Assembly: GCA_030762175.1 (NCBI GenBank)
Contig: CM060843.1
Coordinates: forward strand, 26,582,001-26,646,000
From: Metallyticus violacea
Taxonomy: Eukaryota; Arthropoda; Insecta; Mantodea; Metallyticidae
Direction: 5' to 3'
Length of the DNA stretch: 64,000 nt
The translations under genes and the position numbers were made by a program. Shown piece by piece: positions 24,170 to 35,440 of this stretch. How positions within the stretch are numbered: the stretch's first letter is position 1; every line of letters begins with the position of its first letter. Under the pieces are notes generated by a model. It searched no databases, had not been told where the DNA came from, and saw only the letters and a program-made list of their open reading frames with translations.

Positions 24170-27100
24170 AAGCTAAGCATAGTAGAATATTTTTGGCACG
24201 CAAACCATTCAAAATGAACGGGTGTGTGCACGAGAAACATCCCAGTATAGTTGCAACTTTGTTAAGCATATTTATAAGCTGATTTTAAGACTACAGGGTT
24301 ACATAACTGAGCATAGCGAAAAGAAGACAAAAGCTTGTTAGGAAAATGTAAACATAAAGAAGACTTGGCAATACCTGGTTAACTATTTAGAACGACAAGG
24401 CTCGCGTTGATGAGAGAGAGGAAGGGGGGAATTCGGTGCTGACCTGTTAAAAATTGTTAAAAATCACTCCGTGAGTGATTTTTAACAATGGTGTTCTTAG
24501 CAGAGGCTTTGTAGGAACGATAAATTAGACAATATATATCTTTGATTTCGGATACTTACAATTTTTTACTTCAGTCGATTGTCGGAGACAATTAATAAAA
24601 TTTAATTGCTATAAGATTGTTATACAGAATAGAAAGTAGTAACTCAGTGGTGTTATAAATCTGGTATATAGCTTAATAAGAGGAACATACCAATATAATT
24701 AAATTTTTTATCTGTTAGAGTGTTTGAGAAAATAAATATTTTACATTGGAACATACTACAAAAACTGCATAATTTTCTGTACGAGTTACATATTCGTTTA
24801 TTCCTTTAGAATGCACTAATTGCAGATACTCAGTATGTGCTTCTTTGCTTAATCATACTTCATAAACAGTACCATTGCTGAATTTATTTGTTACTAAGCC
24901 CGGTGATGCCAAATGTAATTTTGCGAACTCAAATGGTTCATATAAAACTTTCAGGTGCTTTCGAGTTATGAAATAATAGAAAAGGACATCCTTTGTTGTA
25001 TTTATGTTTTTTACTCATTATTATAATCAGAATACATGAATTCCAGTGTATTAATGTATTAGAGCAGACTAAGATGAAGCAGATATTATTTATTTTATCA
25101 AACAACACGTCAAAAGCTCAAATTGCATTAGAAAATTTTGTTCGTTTATGGCAAAGAGTCACCCCATTAAATGATGACACTGAGTTTCTTCTCATTCTGT
25201 CTAATGCATACAATTTTTCCTTTCATTTTTGTAGTGATTTAATAATAAAGTATACTATAGAAATAATAATAAACTACGTAAAGTAACACTCAAAATGTTT
25301 CATTTGTGAGTATTTACATGAAATGTTTATCATTTTGGAATATTGAAACTTTGAAATATGGCATCACTTTAAGTCGAAGTAGAACAAGAACAAATATAAA
25401 TTATATCAATAATAAAAACATACGCTCGTGGCCAGTGAATGCCTTGCGCGACACACATATACTCACACCCGTTAAAGCTTATCTATCATACTACAGCAGA
25501 TTAGCATAGTAGGTAATTAGGATAGTTTAGTGAACAAGGCGCTGTGCCGAAATATATATTCAGACTTAAAGAGTCCGGACATTCTTTTCCGTTATTTCTT
25601 GAAAGTTCAAGTTCAAAAAATTAAAATTAGCATATCATTGTTTTGTACCTATAGACTAATAGTCGTGAAACTATGCACATGATCTTATGTGTTACTGAAT
25701 ATTACAGGCAAGTACTAAATGTGTGTTTGACTACTGCCGAATGTCCACTTCAGAGATACGATTCCTCTTCGCTAATATAAGAGCGCCACAAACTCGTTAT
25801 ACCTAAGAGTAGTTTTTGCATTCCTCTTTCTTTTATCGTACACAGAGAGAATACAGATAGTTCTGAACTCTTACAACGCCCGTATTCTGTGTAAATGAAA
25901 ATAATACAGTGTGAGGTATGCACACATCCTCAAGAAGGCGCTGTGTTCACTTCAATCATCTTAGAGACAGAAAGTACAGTCTATGTGAGGGAAGGTAGTT
26001 TCTGAAGGGGACATGGAGTTAGACAATTAGTTCCGGAACTGCAAATGTATCATGAATTCCCCTCCCCTTTTTTGAAGCAGGAAATTATAAGTGCTAAGTA
26101 AAACTAAGAAACAAATCCAAATTCTTTAAATATGTACAAAATTAAAGTACTGGGGAGCTTTAAATGCGATGATGTTGGTGTCCTGCAACTGGATGTTTCT
26201 GTAAGAAAGGGCATTTACTTTTATTTTGTTTTTATGTATCTTTATTTACAGAATTTCAGTGTATTCCATCTTGGATTTCTTGCCTTTAAAGTGCAACTGC
26301 ATACTGCAGTGAGTTAATGATAAGCAATAACCTACTATGCTTCCCTTATATTCTTGGATTTGGACTGTTAGGAACAGACGGGGAATTTTCGGTACTTCAG
26401 TCACATTCTAGGGCTGACCGCTTGTGCTTACAACGCCCCACCCACCCCCGAGGAGAAAGGAATGAAGTGAGGAAGGCACCGGGCGAACTTAGACGAATCT
26501 CTAGCATTGATTTCAAACAGAGTACAGACGCCGTGGAGCCTCTCCCTCTAAAGAATTCGAACCACTTCAAACCAGAATATTTTCCAAAGTGCAAGTCAAC
26601 GTCACATCGCACATAGCACCAGCTCAGTCGCCTGGTACTTTCCACTCTGCAACAGAGTCAACGGAATGAAATCAGATAAAATGGGAGAGCAGTTGACAGG
26701 GAGACCATGATAAACTGGGTGGTCAGAGATTTGATCCCGGGGTCTCCCGTTGAGCCACCCCTATCGGTATTCTTTCATCCTAATCTAATACAGGCAAACA
26801 TTATAGAAAACATGCAACTTTTTAAATGAAGAAGTTCAAGGAAAACAACTTCAGGCATTTCAGCGATGTGCAAACCCTTTATGCTCTAATTAGGAAGTTT
26901 GAAACAACAGATCCCTCAAACAATTGCTTGATAAAAAACAACTGAAACATAATATTTCAAAATCGGTTTTGATTTCATTTTCTTTAACTCTCTTAGGCAA
27001 AATTACTCCAATGAACAACGTGAAGGTCATTATTCACAGCTGTAACCCAACTCTCTGCACATCTAGTAAGCATTTGGGGGTCATTATGCATCAACAATCA

Positions 27101-27655
27101 AAAATGAATATGAATACTGACTATATGTAACAGATTGCAAACTTCATAACCCTTCAATGTCTCCTGCCGATATTATTATAAGCGAATAAATAGCTTATGG
27201 TATCATTTCATGGGGTGGCATTATGATTGCTCATCTTACAAAAGAGTATATTGGACTTTCCGAAAAAATGCATTTTTAAAAAACTCAAAGTTTTAAAAAT
27301 TAAACAAATATTCAGACAGAAATTACTTACTATTATTATTTTTGCAAGAATTACTATAACTTTTAAACCGATTCTCATGGGCATAACAGCAGACGCATTC
27401 AGTGTCATTTATTAAATAAAAACGGAGGTAGTACATAAGCTAAAACTTGGAAATAATTTTAGACCTAGTTTCTATGTACTGATAAATAACCCAGAATTAG
27501 CATATTAAACTTCAGTAAATTTCAGAAATTTCGACACATTACATAGTTTTATTGATTATCTATTAATATTTACACTTGTCCTTATCAACTGTCGTTGAAT
27601 TTCATCCATTTGTTTGAAAGATAGAAAAATCAGAAACCAACAAGTGAAACAGCTA
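24170..27655. other. Unassigned AT-rich DNA
   Basis: No gene recognised. A perfect 17-bp-arm hairpin is at 24453-24489. A GC-richer patch at about 26380-26770 has open frames on both strands without motifs. Confidence 0.5.
24453..24489. repeat. Perfect hairpin, 17-bp arms, 3-nt loop
   Basis: ATTGTTAAAAATCACTC, loop CGT, then its exact reverse complement. Function unknown. Confidence 0.9.
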
Positions 27656-27662
27656 GTCGATT

Positions 27663-27957
27663 TTGTTTATTTTTGTTTATTTACGGACGCTCATTAACAT
27701 CTCAGGTCATGTGCGTCCCACTCTATTCAGGGTGTGAAACAGCCGACAAATTTTGCTCAGAGGCCTCTTCTTTCAGGCTTGAGGTTCTTTATTGTGCCGT
27801 AAATGTACAACACGGGATCCACGGCTTTATCTCCCTTCCGAAGGAAGCCATACTTAGGATTTTTACGCCCGAAAAAACCCATCGGTTCTGGCCGGGATCG
27901 AATCCGCGATCTTGGGTTTAGCAGGCAAGTGTGGTTATCACTACACCACCAGGACCG
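27663..27957 (-). mobile_element. SINE1 copy, minus strand
   Basis: Near full-length reverse complement of S1, from TTTATTTACGGACGCTC (tail and hairpin) to CACCACCAGGACCGA (tRNA head). The B box reads GGATCGAATCC on the plus strand. The 3' hairpin loop has a short deletion around GGTCATGTGCG. Confidence 0.9.
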
Positions 27958-27959
27958 AT

Positions 27960-28670
27960 TAAAACTGGTAGATTATGTGATTAGAATAAATTCTAGCTTT
28001 AAAAGATGAATTATTTATAATAGCAACATAAACAACATTGTATAAATAACTAGTTTTCTTCCTCTTACTGAAATAACTCTACATTTATATTGGAGAACAT
28101 CTATTCAAATAAAAACAGAAAATAAACATATTAGGACTATTAATTATCATATTAAAGTAAGAAAATCAGAGGAGATAGAAGAATTAAGATTTTGTATGTG
28201 GATAAGTGCACCCACTTAGCTAAGTATTTCTAATAATGAAGTAGTCTAAAAGAGCACACAAAACGTCTTTATTCAAAAGTTAAAATACCTCTGAAATACA
28301 TTTATTGTCAAGTGAAAGCTTTAGGTCTAACATTATACAATTTTAATTGTTTGATTTTCTGTTTCTTCGATGAAGAAATTTTGAAATTTAACCAAATGGA
28401 GCTATTGAGCTTTTAAGATATGACAAAAATACTCTATTCATTATTATATGAATATAATAGGGAATGCGCTGATACTATAAAAGTTTAGGCTGTATTCGTT
28501 CTTCATCCTATGATGTAACTCCGAAGACTAAAAGCAAAAGAAACTTTGTCCTACAATTATATTCTTATTCCTGTTGTTGTCAAAGAAGACCAGCAAGTTA
28601 TCGATAATAACAAATAAAGTAGTAGTAGCACGTGTATCTATATTGTTATAAAGTTGTGTATACATATTAC
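27960..28670. other. Unassigned AT-rich DNA
   Basis: No gene recognised. Confidence 0.5.
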
Positions 28671-28675
28671 AAATA

Positions 28676-29336
28676 CCGAGGATGCCAAAAAATGTATACA
28701 CACTTTCACAATAGATATACATTTAATATATTTCAAAGTTGAACCGAAAAACAAAAGGTAGTATGATGTTCTGTAAATACACGTGACTCACAGACATTGT
28801 GATAGCGTTGCTACGTCACAGGTAAATCAGCAATGAACAAATGAGGCCAATATAATCGTATAATGTTCTGTAAACAGATTTGACTCATATTATGTTATGC
28901 TAGCGTTGCTACAACCAAATGGAGCCAAGATTATCGTTTGAACAGTGGAAAGTAATTTTGAATGGTATTAGAAAAGTGTCATTAGAAAGCCGAGAATGTT
29001 GATGAAGTTCAAAAGCACTAGAGACGTGTGTATAGAATAGAACTGCCGTTGGGCTTCTACCTATGGGGAACTCTTAAGGATGTTGTATACCGTAGAAAAC
29101 CAGCTACACTGGCAGCAATTCGGGCTTGTGCTGCAATCGCTGAGGACACCTTCGCAAACGTTGCTCAATCAGTAGTTCAGTGTACTCAGAAGTGTATCGA
29201 CGCCAATGGTGGGCATTTTGAGCAAATGTTGAAACTGTAAAAGTCTAATATGATTCATCATTTTCTGTTTGTGTGAATTTAGCTTTATTATGTTAACACA
29301 GTTTTTTCTTTGCGTATACATTTTTGGCACTCTCTG
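28676..29336 (+). mobile_element. Internally deleted Tc1/mariner-like element, copy B
   Basis: Terminal inverted repeats CCGAGGATGCCAAAAAATGT and, at the right end read in reverse, CAGAGAGTGCCAAAAATGT, both continuing into TATACACAC- or TATACGC-like sequence, flanked by TA. The relic opens with MEPRLSFEQWKVIL (28919), the N-terminal start of the transposase, and within about 45 codons passes to LPLGFYLWGTLKDVVY, then ACAAIAEDTFANVAQSVV and GGHFEQML. The whole catalytic core is deleted. 661 bp. Confidence 0.85.
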
Positions 29337-29462
29337 TATGAATAGTTAATCGACGTTTCCACTTCTCGCTCAGTATCTGAATGCCCCAAGAACATGATCA
29401 GTAATTCGAAGAAAAATCCTACATCACATTGCTGATACTCATAAAGCATTAATAAGAAAGAC

Positions 29463-29487
29463 ATTTATTTGGCACTCTCTGTATATT
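29463..29487. repeat. Extra Tc1-like terminal repeat
   Basis: ATTTATTTGGCACTCTCTGTA repeats the right end of copy B about 150 bp downstream. The stretch between contains a weak helix-turn-helix-like reading (RSVSECPKN). It may be the end of an older, otherwise unrecognisable copy. Confidence 0.5.
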
Positions 29488-29489
29488 TC

Positions 29490-30830
29490 GTCTTCCGTGC
29501 ATACTTAAGTATGATATGCAGTTATTAGAAAGGGGAAATGATGATAAATAAACAAAAAATTAAAATTGGGAAGACCGGTATTTAATGTAAGTAAATAGTA
29601 ATTGACAGTAAATGTAAGCTGTAAAACCCACATGAGACGACCTAAACTTTAGACAGTTCCTCGAGTAAAACGTGATGTATTTTATTGAGCTTAAGAATGG
29701 GAATCTACTTTCAGCAATCATTAGCAAAGTACGCCGACTAGTTCCTTGTTTCCATCGATCTCATTAAGAATCTCTGAAGCATGCATTTCCTTTGGGGAGC
29801 GTTTTCTTTGTCAGTAAAAGAAGCCTGAGAAAGCTTTCATCCTAGAGAGCGCACTGTTTGATCAATCAGACGAAATCTTGTTTGTTTTTCGTTTTTTATA
29901 CTGAAAGCAGGGTAATCAATTCCTTCCATTCACTTAGGATAATGCATCGGAGAGATTTGCATTTTCACTGTTTGCTTCAGGAGACCATCTTTACCACAGA
30001 GTAATGTGTAAGCATGCGTTATCCGCTTGAAGCTACTACACAGGGAAAGAAAAAAGTTGGGAACTAAGGAAGGCGAAGGCGAAGATAAAACCTTTGAGGG
30101 TGTGTGCTATCTTTATGACTGGTTTCCATTGCTGAATTAATTACAAAACCTTTCTGCAGGATGCTCTTCTTCTTGTCATACAATTTGCTGTAGTTTATTG
30201 CAGTTATAACGTCAGCTCATAAATGCTCTATCTCCATCTACGAAAAGCATCCAAGGGGAGCGTACTACAAACAAGGTAAGCAGATGTAATGTTCGGATAG
30301 CATACCCTGGATTAAAGTGATGGAAGTAGCACTCTAGAAATCAATTGTAGTAATTTTAAACTCACTAAATGATTGCATAAAATCAAGGTTATTAAAATCG
30401 TGAAAGCAGCAAAAATAATATTTAATTAGAATGGAACGCATTATTTACTTATATTATAGTTCCTCTCATATTTATGAAAAATATATTTTATTTTATTCCA
30501 TATAAATCATAACCAACGTTCATGACATTTAAATTTGTATGTAGTATTGAAAAGCTTTAGACGAAGTAAGGAATAACATCCATCAATATATTAGTTTAAT
30601 TTCTAAAAAGAAAATTAAGAAGGGTTATGAGTAATTTCATAAGCAGATGTCAGAAATGTGTGCAAAATAAAGGCAGGCGGTTCCAGTATCTCCTTACCTG
30701 ACCTGACTTTTAAATGCATTGCAATTTATAAACTCACTCTGGCGTTTCTACCATCGATTATTGTGTTATGTAAACCACCTGTTCCTATTCTAGCACCGGC
30801 CATTATAACTTAATAATTTAATTTAATAAA
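29490..30830. other. Unassigned AT-rich DNA
   Basis: No gene recognised. Confidence 0.5.
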
Positions 30831-30837
30831 CCATAAT

Positions 30838-30978
30838 TTTATTTATGGTTTATTTTTGGAGCTCTTTAACATTTCATGACATCAGCGTCCCATTCAATTT
30901 AGAGTTTGGAACGACCCATAACTCTATCTTCGTTCTACGAGGTAAGGTATGATTACCACTGGGCTCCCAGGACCGACA
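30838..30978 (-). mobile_element. SINE1 copy with internal deletion, minus strand
   Basis: The 3' end (GGAGCTCTTTAACATTTCAT, ATCAGCGTCCCATTCAATTT) and the tRNA head (GATTACCACTGGGCTCCCAG, GACCGAC) are joined with most of the body missing. Confidence 0.75.
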
Positions 30979-31176
30979 CAGTTGGATGACCCAATTGATT
31001 CTTGTGATGGATTCTTCTCAGTGAAAATTATGGTGGAAAAACCCATTGATTTAACATTTTATTTGACTTTTATTACATTTATAAGAGAACTTGACAAGAT
31101 CAACAAAAACAATTACTTAATCTACGATATAAGATCATATCCCATAGTTTATGATCAACCTGATCTCAATGAAACA

Positions 31177-31408
31177 GCCACGGGATGCTGAGGTCGTTAA
31201 GGCGCGGTTTGGGGTGGAATCTCGCCAGGACCTCCATCCCTTACTGAGGTTTTTTCCAGGCTTTCCTCAATCCTCATAAATGGCAAATGCCGGAGAGGTA
31301 CCCTAAAATTAGACCTGGAACGCTTCTTCCTGAAAAAATTTCTTTTCCAATACATAATTTCACCTCAAGTATCATCAGTGTCAAAACGGGCGTTAAACAC
31401 TATTCAAA
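31177..31408 (+). mobile_element. SINE2 copy
   Basis: The head reads CCACGGGATGCTGAGGTCG and TTAAGGCGCGG with part of the variable-arm region missing. Body: GAGGTTTTTTCCAGG, CCTCATAAATGGCAAATGCC, GGTACCCTAAAATTAGACC, CATCAGTGTC. The 3' end is ACGGGCGTTAAACACTATTC. Confidence 0.85.
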
Positions 31409-31414
31409 AAAGTT

Positions 31415-32035
31415 CAGGGAAAATTAAGAATAGAATTGCAGAATGGCGATAAATTAGCATATAAGTCGGACATGGTTGCGGACACCCTCCCCTCTTATTC
31501 CATTAGGGATTTCACAGATATAAGACATAACAAAATACCAACTAACAGGAATTTAAAATTAATAATAATAATTTTTGCCCATGATTCAGCTCTGCTTGCT
31601 ACTTCTAAAAATCACTTATAAAGATAATTTTAACATTCATCATTAATATCTCAAAATGATATCAGATTTCTTTCGGAAAGTGTTGTGGTTTTTGTGGTAA
31701 ATGTCACATAATTTTTTTGTTTGAATAAAAAATGTAGGAATAATAAATTAATTTTATCCTGTTATATTTATCTTTACTCCTAATTAAACATTGAAGAAAA
31801 ATCATATTATGTACCAACCTATTTAAGTTTGTGCTAGCCTTGTTTCAAAACATAAATTTCCTAGTTCCATTTTTTCTTAATTGCGATAATCATTTAAGTA
31901 TTCTGACAACAGTTAATTTCAACATGTCAAATATTCCCTGATCCTTATAGGTGATTTCATTTCCATTTGCTTGCTAAACTGCACTAGCAAACCTTGATTA
32001 CCTCTAATATTGCCAATATATGACAATATATGGCG

Positions 32036-32084
<49 letters not shown>

Positions 32085-33120
32085 TCAGGTTTCAGTAAAA
32101 GATATCATGAATGTCGACAATCAATAAGAAACATTAATCTTCACAGAATATCCAACCTTCATGATAACATAAATATGTTTAATTTTATAATGTTTCATTC
32201 AGAATTTAAATGTTAGTTTTAAGCGATTGACTTGGTAAACACACTTCTTTCTTAATTTGTTTGCTTACAATACTCTTTCAAATATAAGCTGTATACGCAT
32301 GGCTATATTTATTTATTTTCAAACTTTCCAGTGTAACGTTAGTTTTATTCTGTCTTAAAATCAGAGTACAGTATTTGTTCCAGGGTTTGATAATTAAAAG
32401 GAATTTTTTTCCTCTGCCGAGTATGTGTCATTGTATTATTTTTGTTTAATTATAAAATATTTGTATGCCATATTTCAAGAAATATTGTTTGATATAAGGT
32501 AAGTAGTATAGTGGTTGGTTCATTTCTGACTTCATTAACTCGTTTAAAAATTAACACTACTTTATTTAATGGGCATTATTACGACAGTGATTGGCTCAAA
32601 CACTTCGTTAAAATAATTTGACCTATTTACATGAATTGTTATGCTAAAATTATCTCTTACTACACTTTATTATTATTATGGTGATGATGATTATTATTAT
32701 TATTATTATTATTATTAATAATAATCAAATGCATACTAAACCACTTGGATGTAAGTTAAATAGATGAAGATGAAGATAGACTACTGCGAAAAATCAAAAC
32801 AATAGTTTCTATTTGTAATACATTGTAAACATTTTCCATGCTCATATTCTATTTTGCAGCTGTATAAAGTACATAATTAGATGAATTTACTGAACTTGAC
32901 GCTTCAAAATAAAATTTTCGGTGAAAATTGTCTTCTTTATAACAAGAACCATCTTCCTTATTTTCTAGAATATGGATTTGATTAGTTTTTTGCAGTGCAT
33001 CTTTTGTGATACATTTTATTCAATCACTACATATGGATCTTTCATTTGATTTAATTATCCTATCCTGTTGTAGATAGAAAATTGATGGAAAAGTGACTTG
33101 GGAATGTTCATTTTATTGCT
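31415..33120. other. AT-rich DNA with microsatellites
   Basis: (GC)n-(CA)n at 32033-32081 and a (ATT)n-(AAT)n tract at about 32690-32725. No gene recognised. Confidence 0.6.
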
Positions 33121-33122
33121 GT

Positions 33123-33690
33123 CTAAAGTAAAAGGATTCCTTTCAGTAAATGTTGAAGCAGACCTAATTCTACACATTTCTGAACTGCTTCATTATTTTT
33201 ATCTTCACCTTCTCTTCTCTTTTCTTTCTGATCATGATTAATAACACTCTCCAGAGAAGGTATTTTGTTTTCTTCAATACTTTCATTACCCTTCCTAACG
33301 TTACGTGATGAATTCTTGTTGTTGTTGATCTTGTTTCCCTCTTCTTCTTCCTCGATTTCTGATAATTTTCCCACAGGCAATAAAATACAAAAAATCTTCC
33401 CCAAATGTTTTGAAAGCAACAACTTCTTTAACATTTTTAAATGTATCAGTGGTTTCCCGTCCATCCATTTCAACAAATTCAGCAAGATCAAGACTGTGAT
33501 ACTCTGTGATATGCGTTCTGCATATGATAAGTTGCTAACTCTAGCTTGAATCGCCATTCAACTTTGCAGCAGAACTAACAGAAATTCCATAATATTTAAC
33601 TAGTCTAATGTCTCTTTACATTATCTTTGCATCAAAAGCTGCCTTTGACTGCTTCAGATAATGCTTAATAATAGTTTTTGACTTACTTTA
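33123..33690 (-). pseudogene. Unidentified decayed coding sequence
   Basis: Two minus-strand frames read as protein in succession. The first, from about 33690, contains KHYLKQSKAAFDAKIM, DIRLVKYYGISVSSAAKLNG, then stops, then EYHSLDLAEFVEMDGRETTD and FKTFGEDFLYFIACGK. After a GAA-rich tract the other frame continues with EIEEEEEGNKINNNKNSS, a highly charged stretch and ends NEAVQKCVELGLLQHLLKG followed by a stop at about 33123. I do not recognise the protein. Stops and a frameshift at the GAA repeat suggest a processed pseudogene or an old transposon gene rather than a live exon. Confidence 0.35.
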
Positions 33691-33732
33691 TATAAGTACG
33701 CTCTGTAACATCTCAGGTCATCAGCGCTACAT
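33687..33732 (-). mobile_element. SINE1 (part 1) split by the LINE
   Basis: GTACGCTCTGTAACATCTCA and GGTCATCAGCGCTACAT correspond to the S1 3' end on the minus strand. The remainder of this SINE resumes at 39411 beyond the LINE. Confidence 0.85.
33720..33732. repeat. Target-site duplication, left copy
   Basis: ATCAGCGCTACAT, identical to 39411-39423; it brackets the LINE. Confidence 0.9.
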
Positions 33733-34086
33733 GGTCCGCGCTCAGCGCGTTTGACTCATTTTTAGTTTGTCTCCATTTTACTTTTTACTTTTAAACCTCC
33801 CTGCTTTTAGTCTGATGGATGCCCCCGTGTTTGACACGGTTCAAAGGTGACTGGGTAAGGGCGTGACTCCCAGCACTGGGTCATCATGTAGGGGAAGAGC
33901 GTATCCCCTGGTAAAGGCCAGGCCCGGGGAGGGGCCATTACACGTGCTGTAAGCTTCCTGTAGGAGATTGGGTCTCTTTGTCTGTACCCAGGAAGGTGTG
34001 ACCCTGAGGTTACTTGTTCCAGGCCAGGGCAACTAACCTAAGCCGGGGTGGTGCCAGGAAGCAGCCTGCCATCGGAGACTGGTGTG

Positions 34087-35402
34087 ATGGTGGAGGATGA
34101 AACCGCAATGGTACAACCAAATCCTCATTTTAATACTAAACGTAAGAGATTGGACGCAAGAGAGGTGACTGAGGTGTCTTTCCCTCGTTTCCTAGTAATC
34201 ACCAGAACTGAGGAGGGTCAGTCTTTTACGCATGTGAACCCTTTTGTTATACAAAAAGGTCTGGATGGTATTTCTGGCCCCGTTAAATCGTGCACGCGGC
34301 TGCGCAACGGATCCTTATTAGTTGAGACAGTGAGTGCATCACAAACTAGCGCGCTACTCAAGGCCATCTTACTCCACGGATACCCGATCCGTGTCGAGTC
34401 ACATCGCACCCTGAACTCCTCCCGGGGAGTAGTAACCACGTCTGTACTGGACGGCATGACCGATACGGAAATTCAGGGTTATTTGGCCGAACGAATGTCA
34501 TCTCTGTGTATCGTGTGCAGACAAAGAAGGATGGCGAGGTACAGCCTACTCGTACATTGTTCCTCACCTTTAGTAGGGTTGAGTTACCGTCCAAGATAAG
34601 AGCAGGGTATGAGGTCATCACGGTCCGCCCGTACGTCCCTAGCCCTTTACGATGCTTCCAATGTCAGCGTTTCGGCCATACCCGATTATCTTGCAAGAGC
34701 CCTAAATCGATTTGTGCCACATGTGCCTTAGAAAGTCACGAGGGAGCATGTTCATCCGCTCCTGTATGTGTGAATTGCCGTGGTTCTCATCCGGCCACAT
34801 CCCGTGACTGCCCTCGATTTAGGGAGGAGCGCTCTATACAGGAAATCCGCGTTAAAGAGAAACTTTCGTTCTCTGAGGCCCGGAAACGTTATCAAGCCTG
34901 TCTACCTCCTGTACCAAAGCTTGGTACGTATAGCTCTGTAGCCGCAACTGCGATTTCGCGACGTGACAGTAGCACTCAAACGTGCGACCTGGTTTTTTCT
35001 ACAACACCTCCGCCTGCCAGTGCCAAGCACCCAACTACGGTAGCCAAGCCAGTTGTTTTTGCCGCTGATCCCATTAAATTTAAGACGGCCTATACAAGGA
35101 CTGATTTTTTAAAATCGTCCGCAAGTGAGGGAAAGACAAAGAAAAAAGACCACAGTCCGTCACCTCCTCGGAGGTCGAGCTCCCACGATGGCTCTGGGAG
35201 CAGGCCTATAAGGCGGTCACCATCACCGCCTCTCTCCACCTCCAACCGTTTCCAGGTATTGGAATCGGTTGATCCTTCTCAGCAGGAGAAGCCTCCCTCT
35301 GAGGATTCAATGGAGCAGGATGCTCCTGCTCCTGATAAACCACCGAGTCCCACGCGTTTAAAAAAAGGACGATTGATTCGCCCTGGACCGTCCAAAAAGT
35401 AA
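34087..35402 (+). pseudogene. LINE ORF1 (gag-like RNA-binding protein), one frameshift
   Basis: I place the start at the ATG at 34087. The frame runs to about 34494, where loss of one base in a short A run shifts it; the rest continues in the other frame to 35402. Allowing for the shift, the protein is 438 residues. Three zinc knuckles follow one another: CFQCQRFGHTRLSC (CX2CX4HX4C), CATCALESHEGAC (CX2CX4HX3C) and CVNCRGSHPATSRDC (CX2CX3HX6C), the arrangement typical of ORF1 of the I/Jockey/R1 groups. The first 150 residues resemble the RRM-like part of these proteins; the tail is rich in Pro, Ser and Lys. Role: binds the LINE RNA to form the retrotransposition particle. Confidence 0.88.
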
Positions 35403-35440
35403 GGTGGTAACTTTTTAGCTTATTTTCTCTAATTTTAACA

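Noticed and set aside
24453..24489. Bacterial-type terminator
   Set aside because: The surrounding DNA is insect-like with no bacterial genes; the hairpin has no U-run context.
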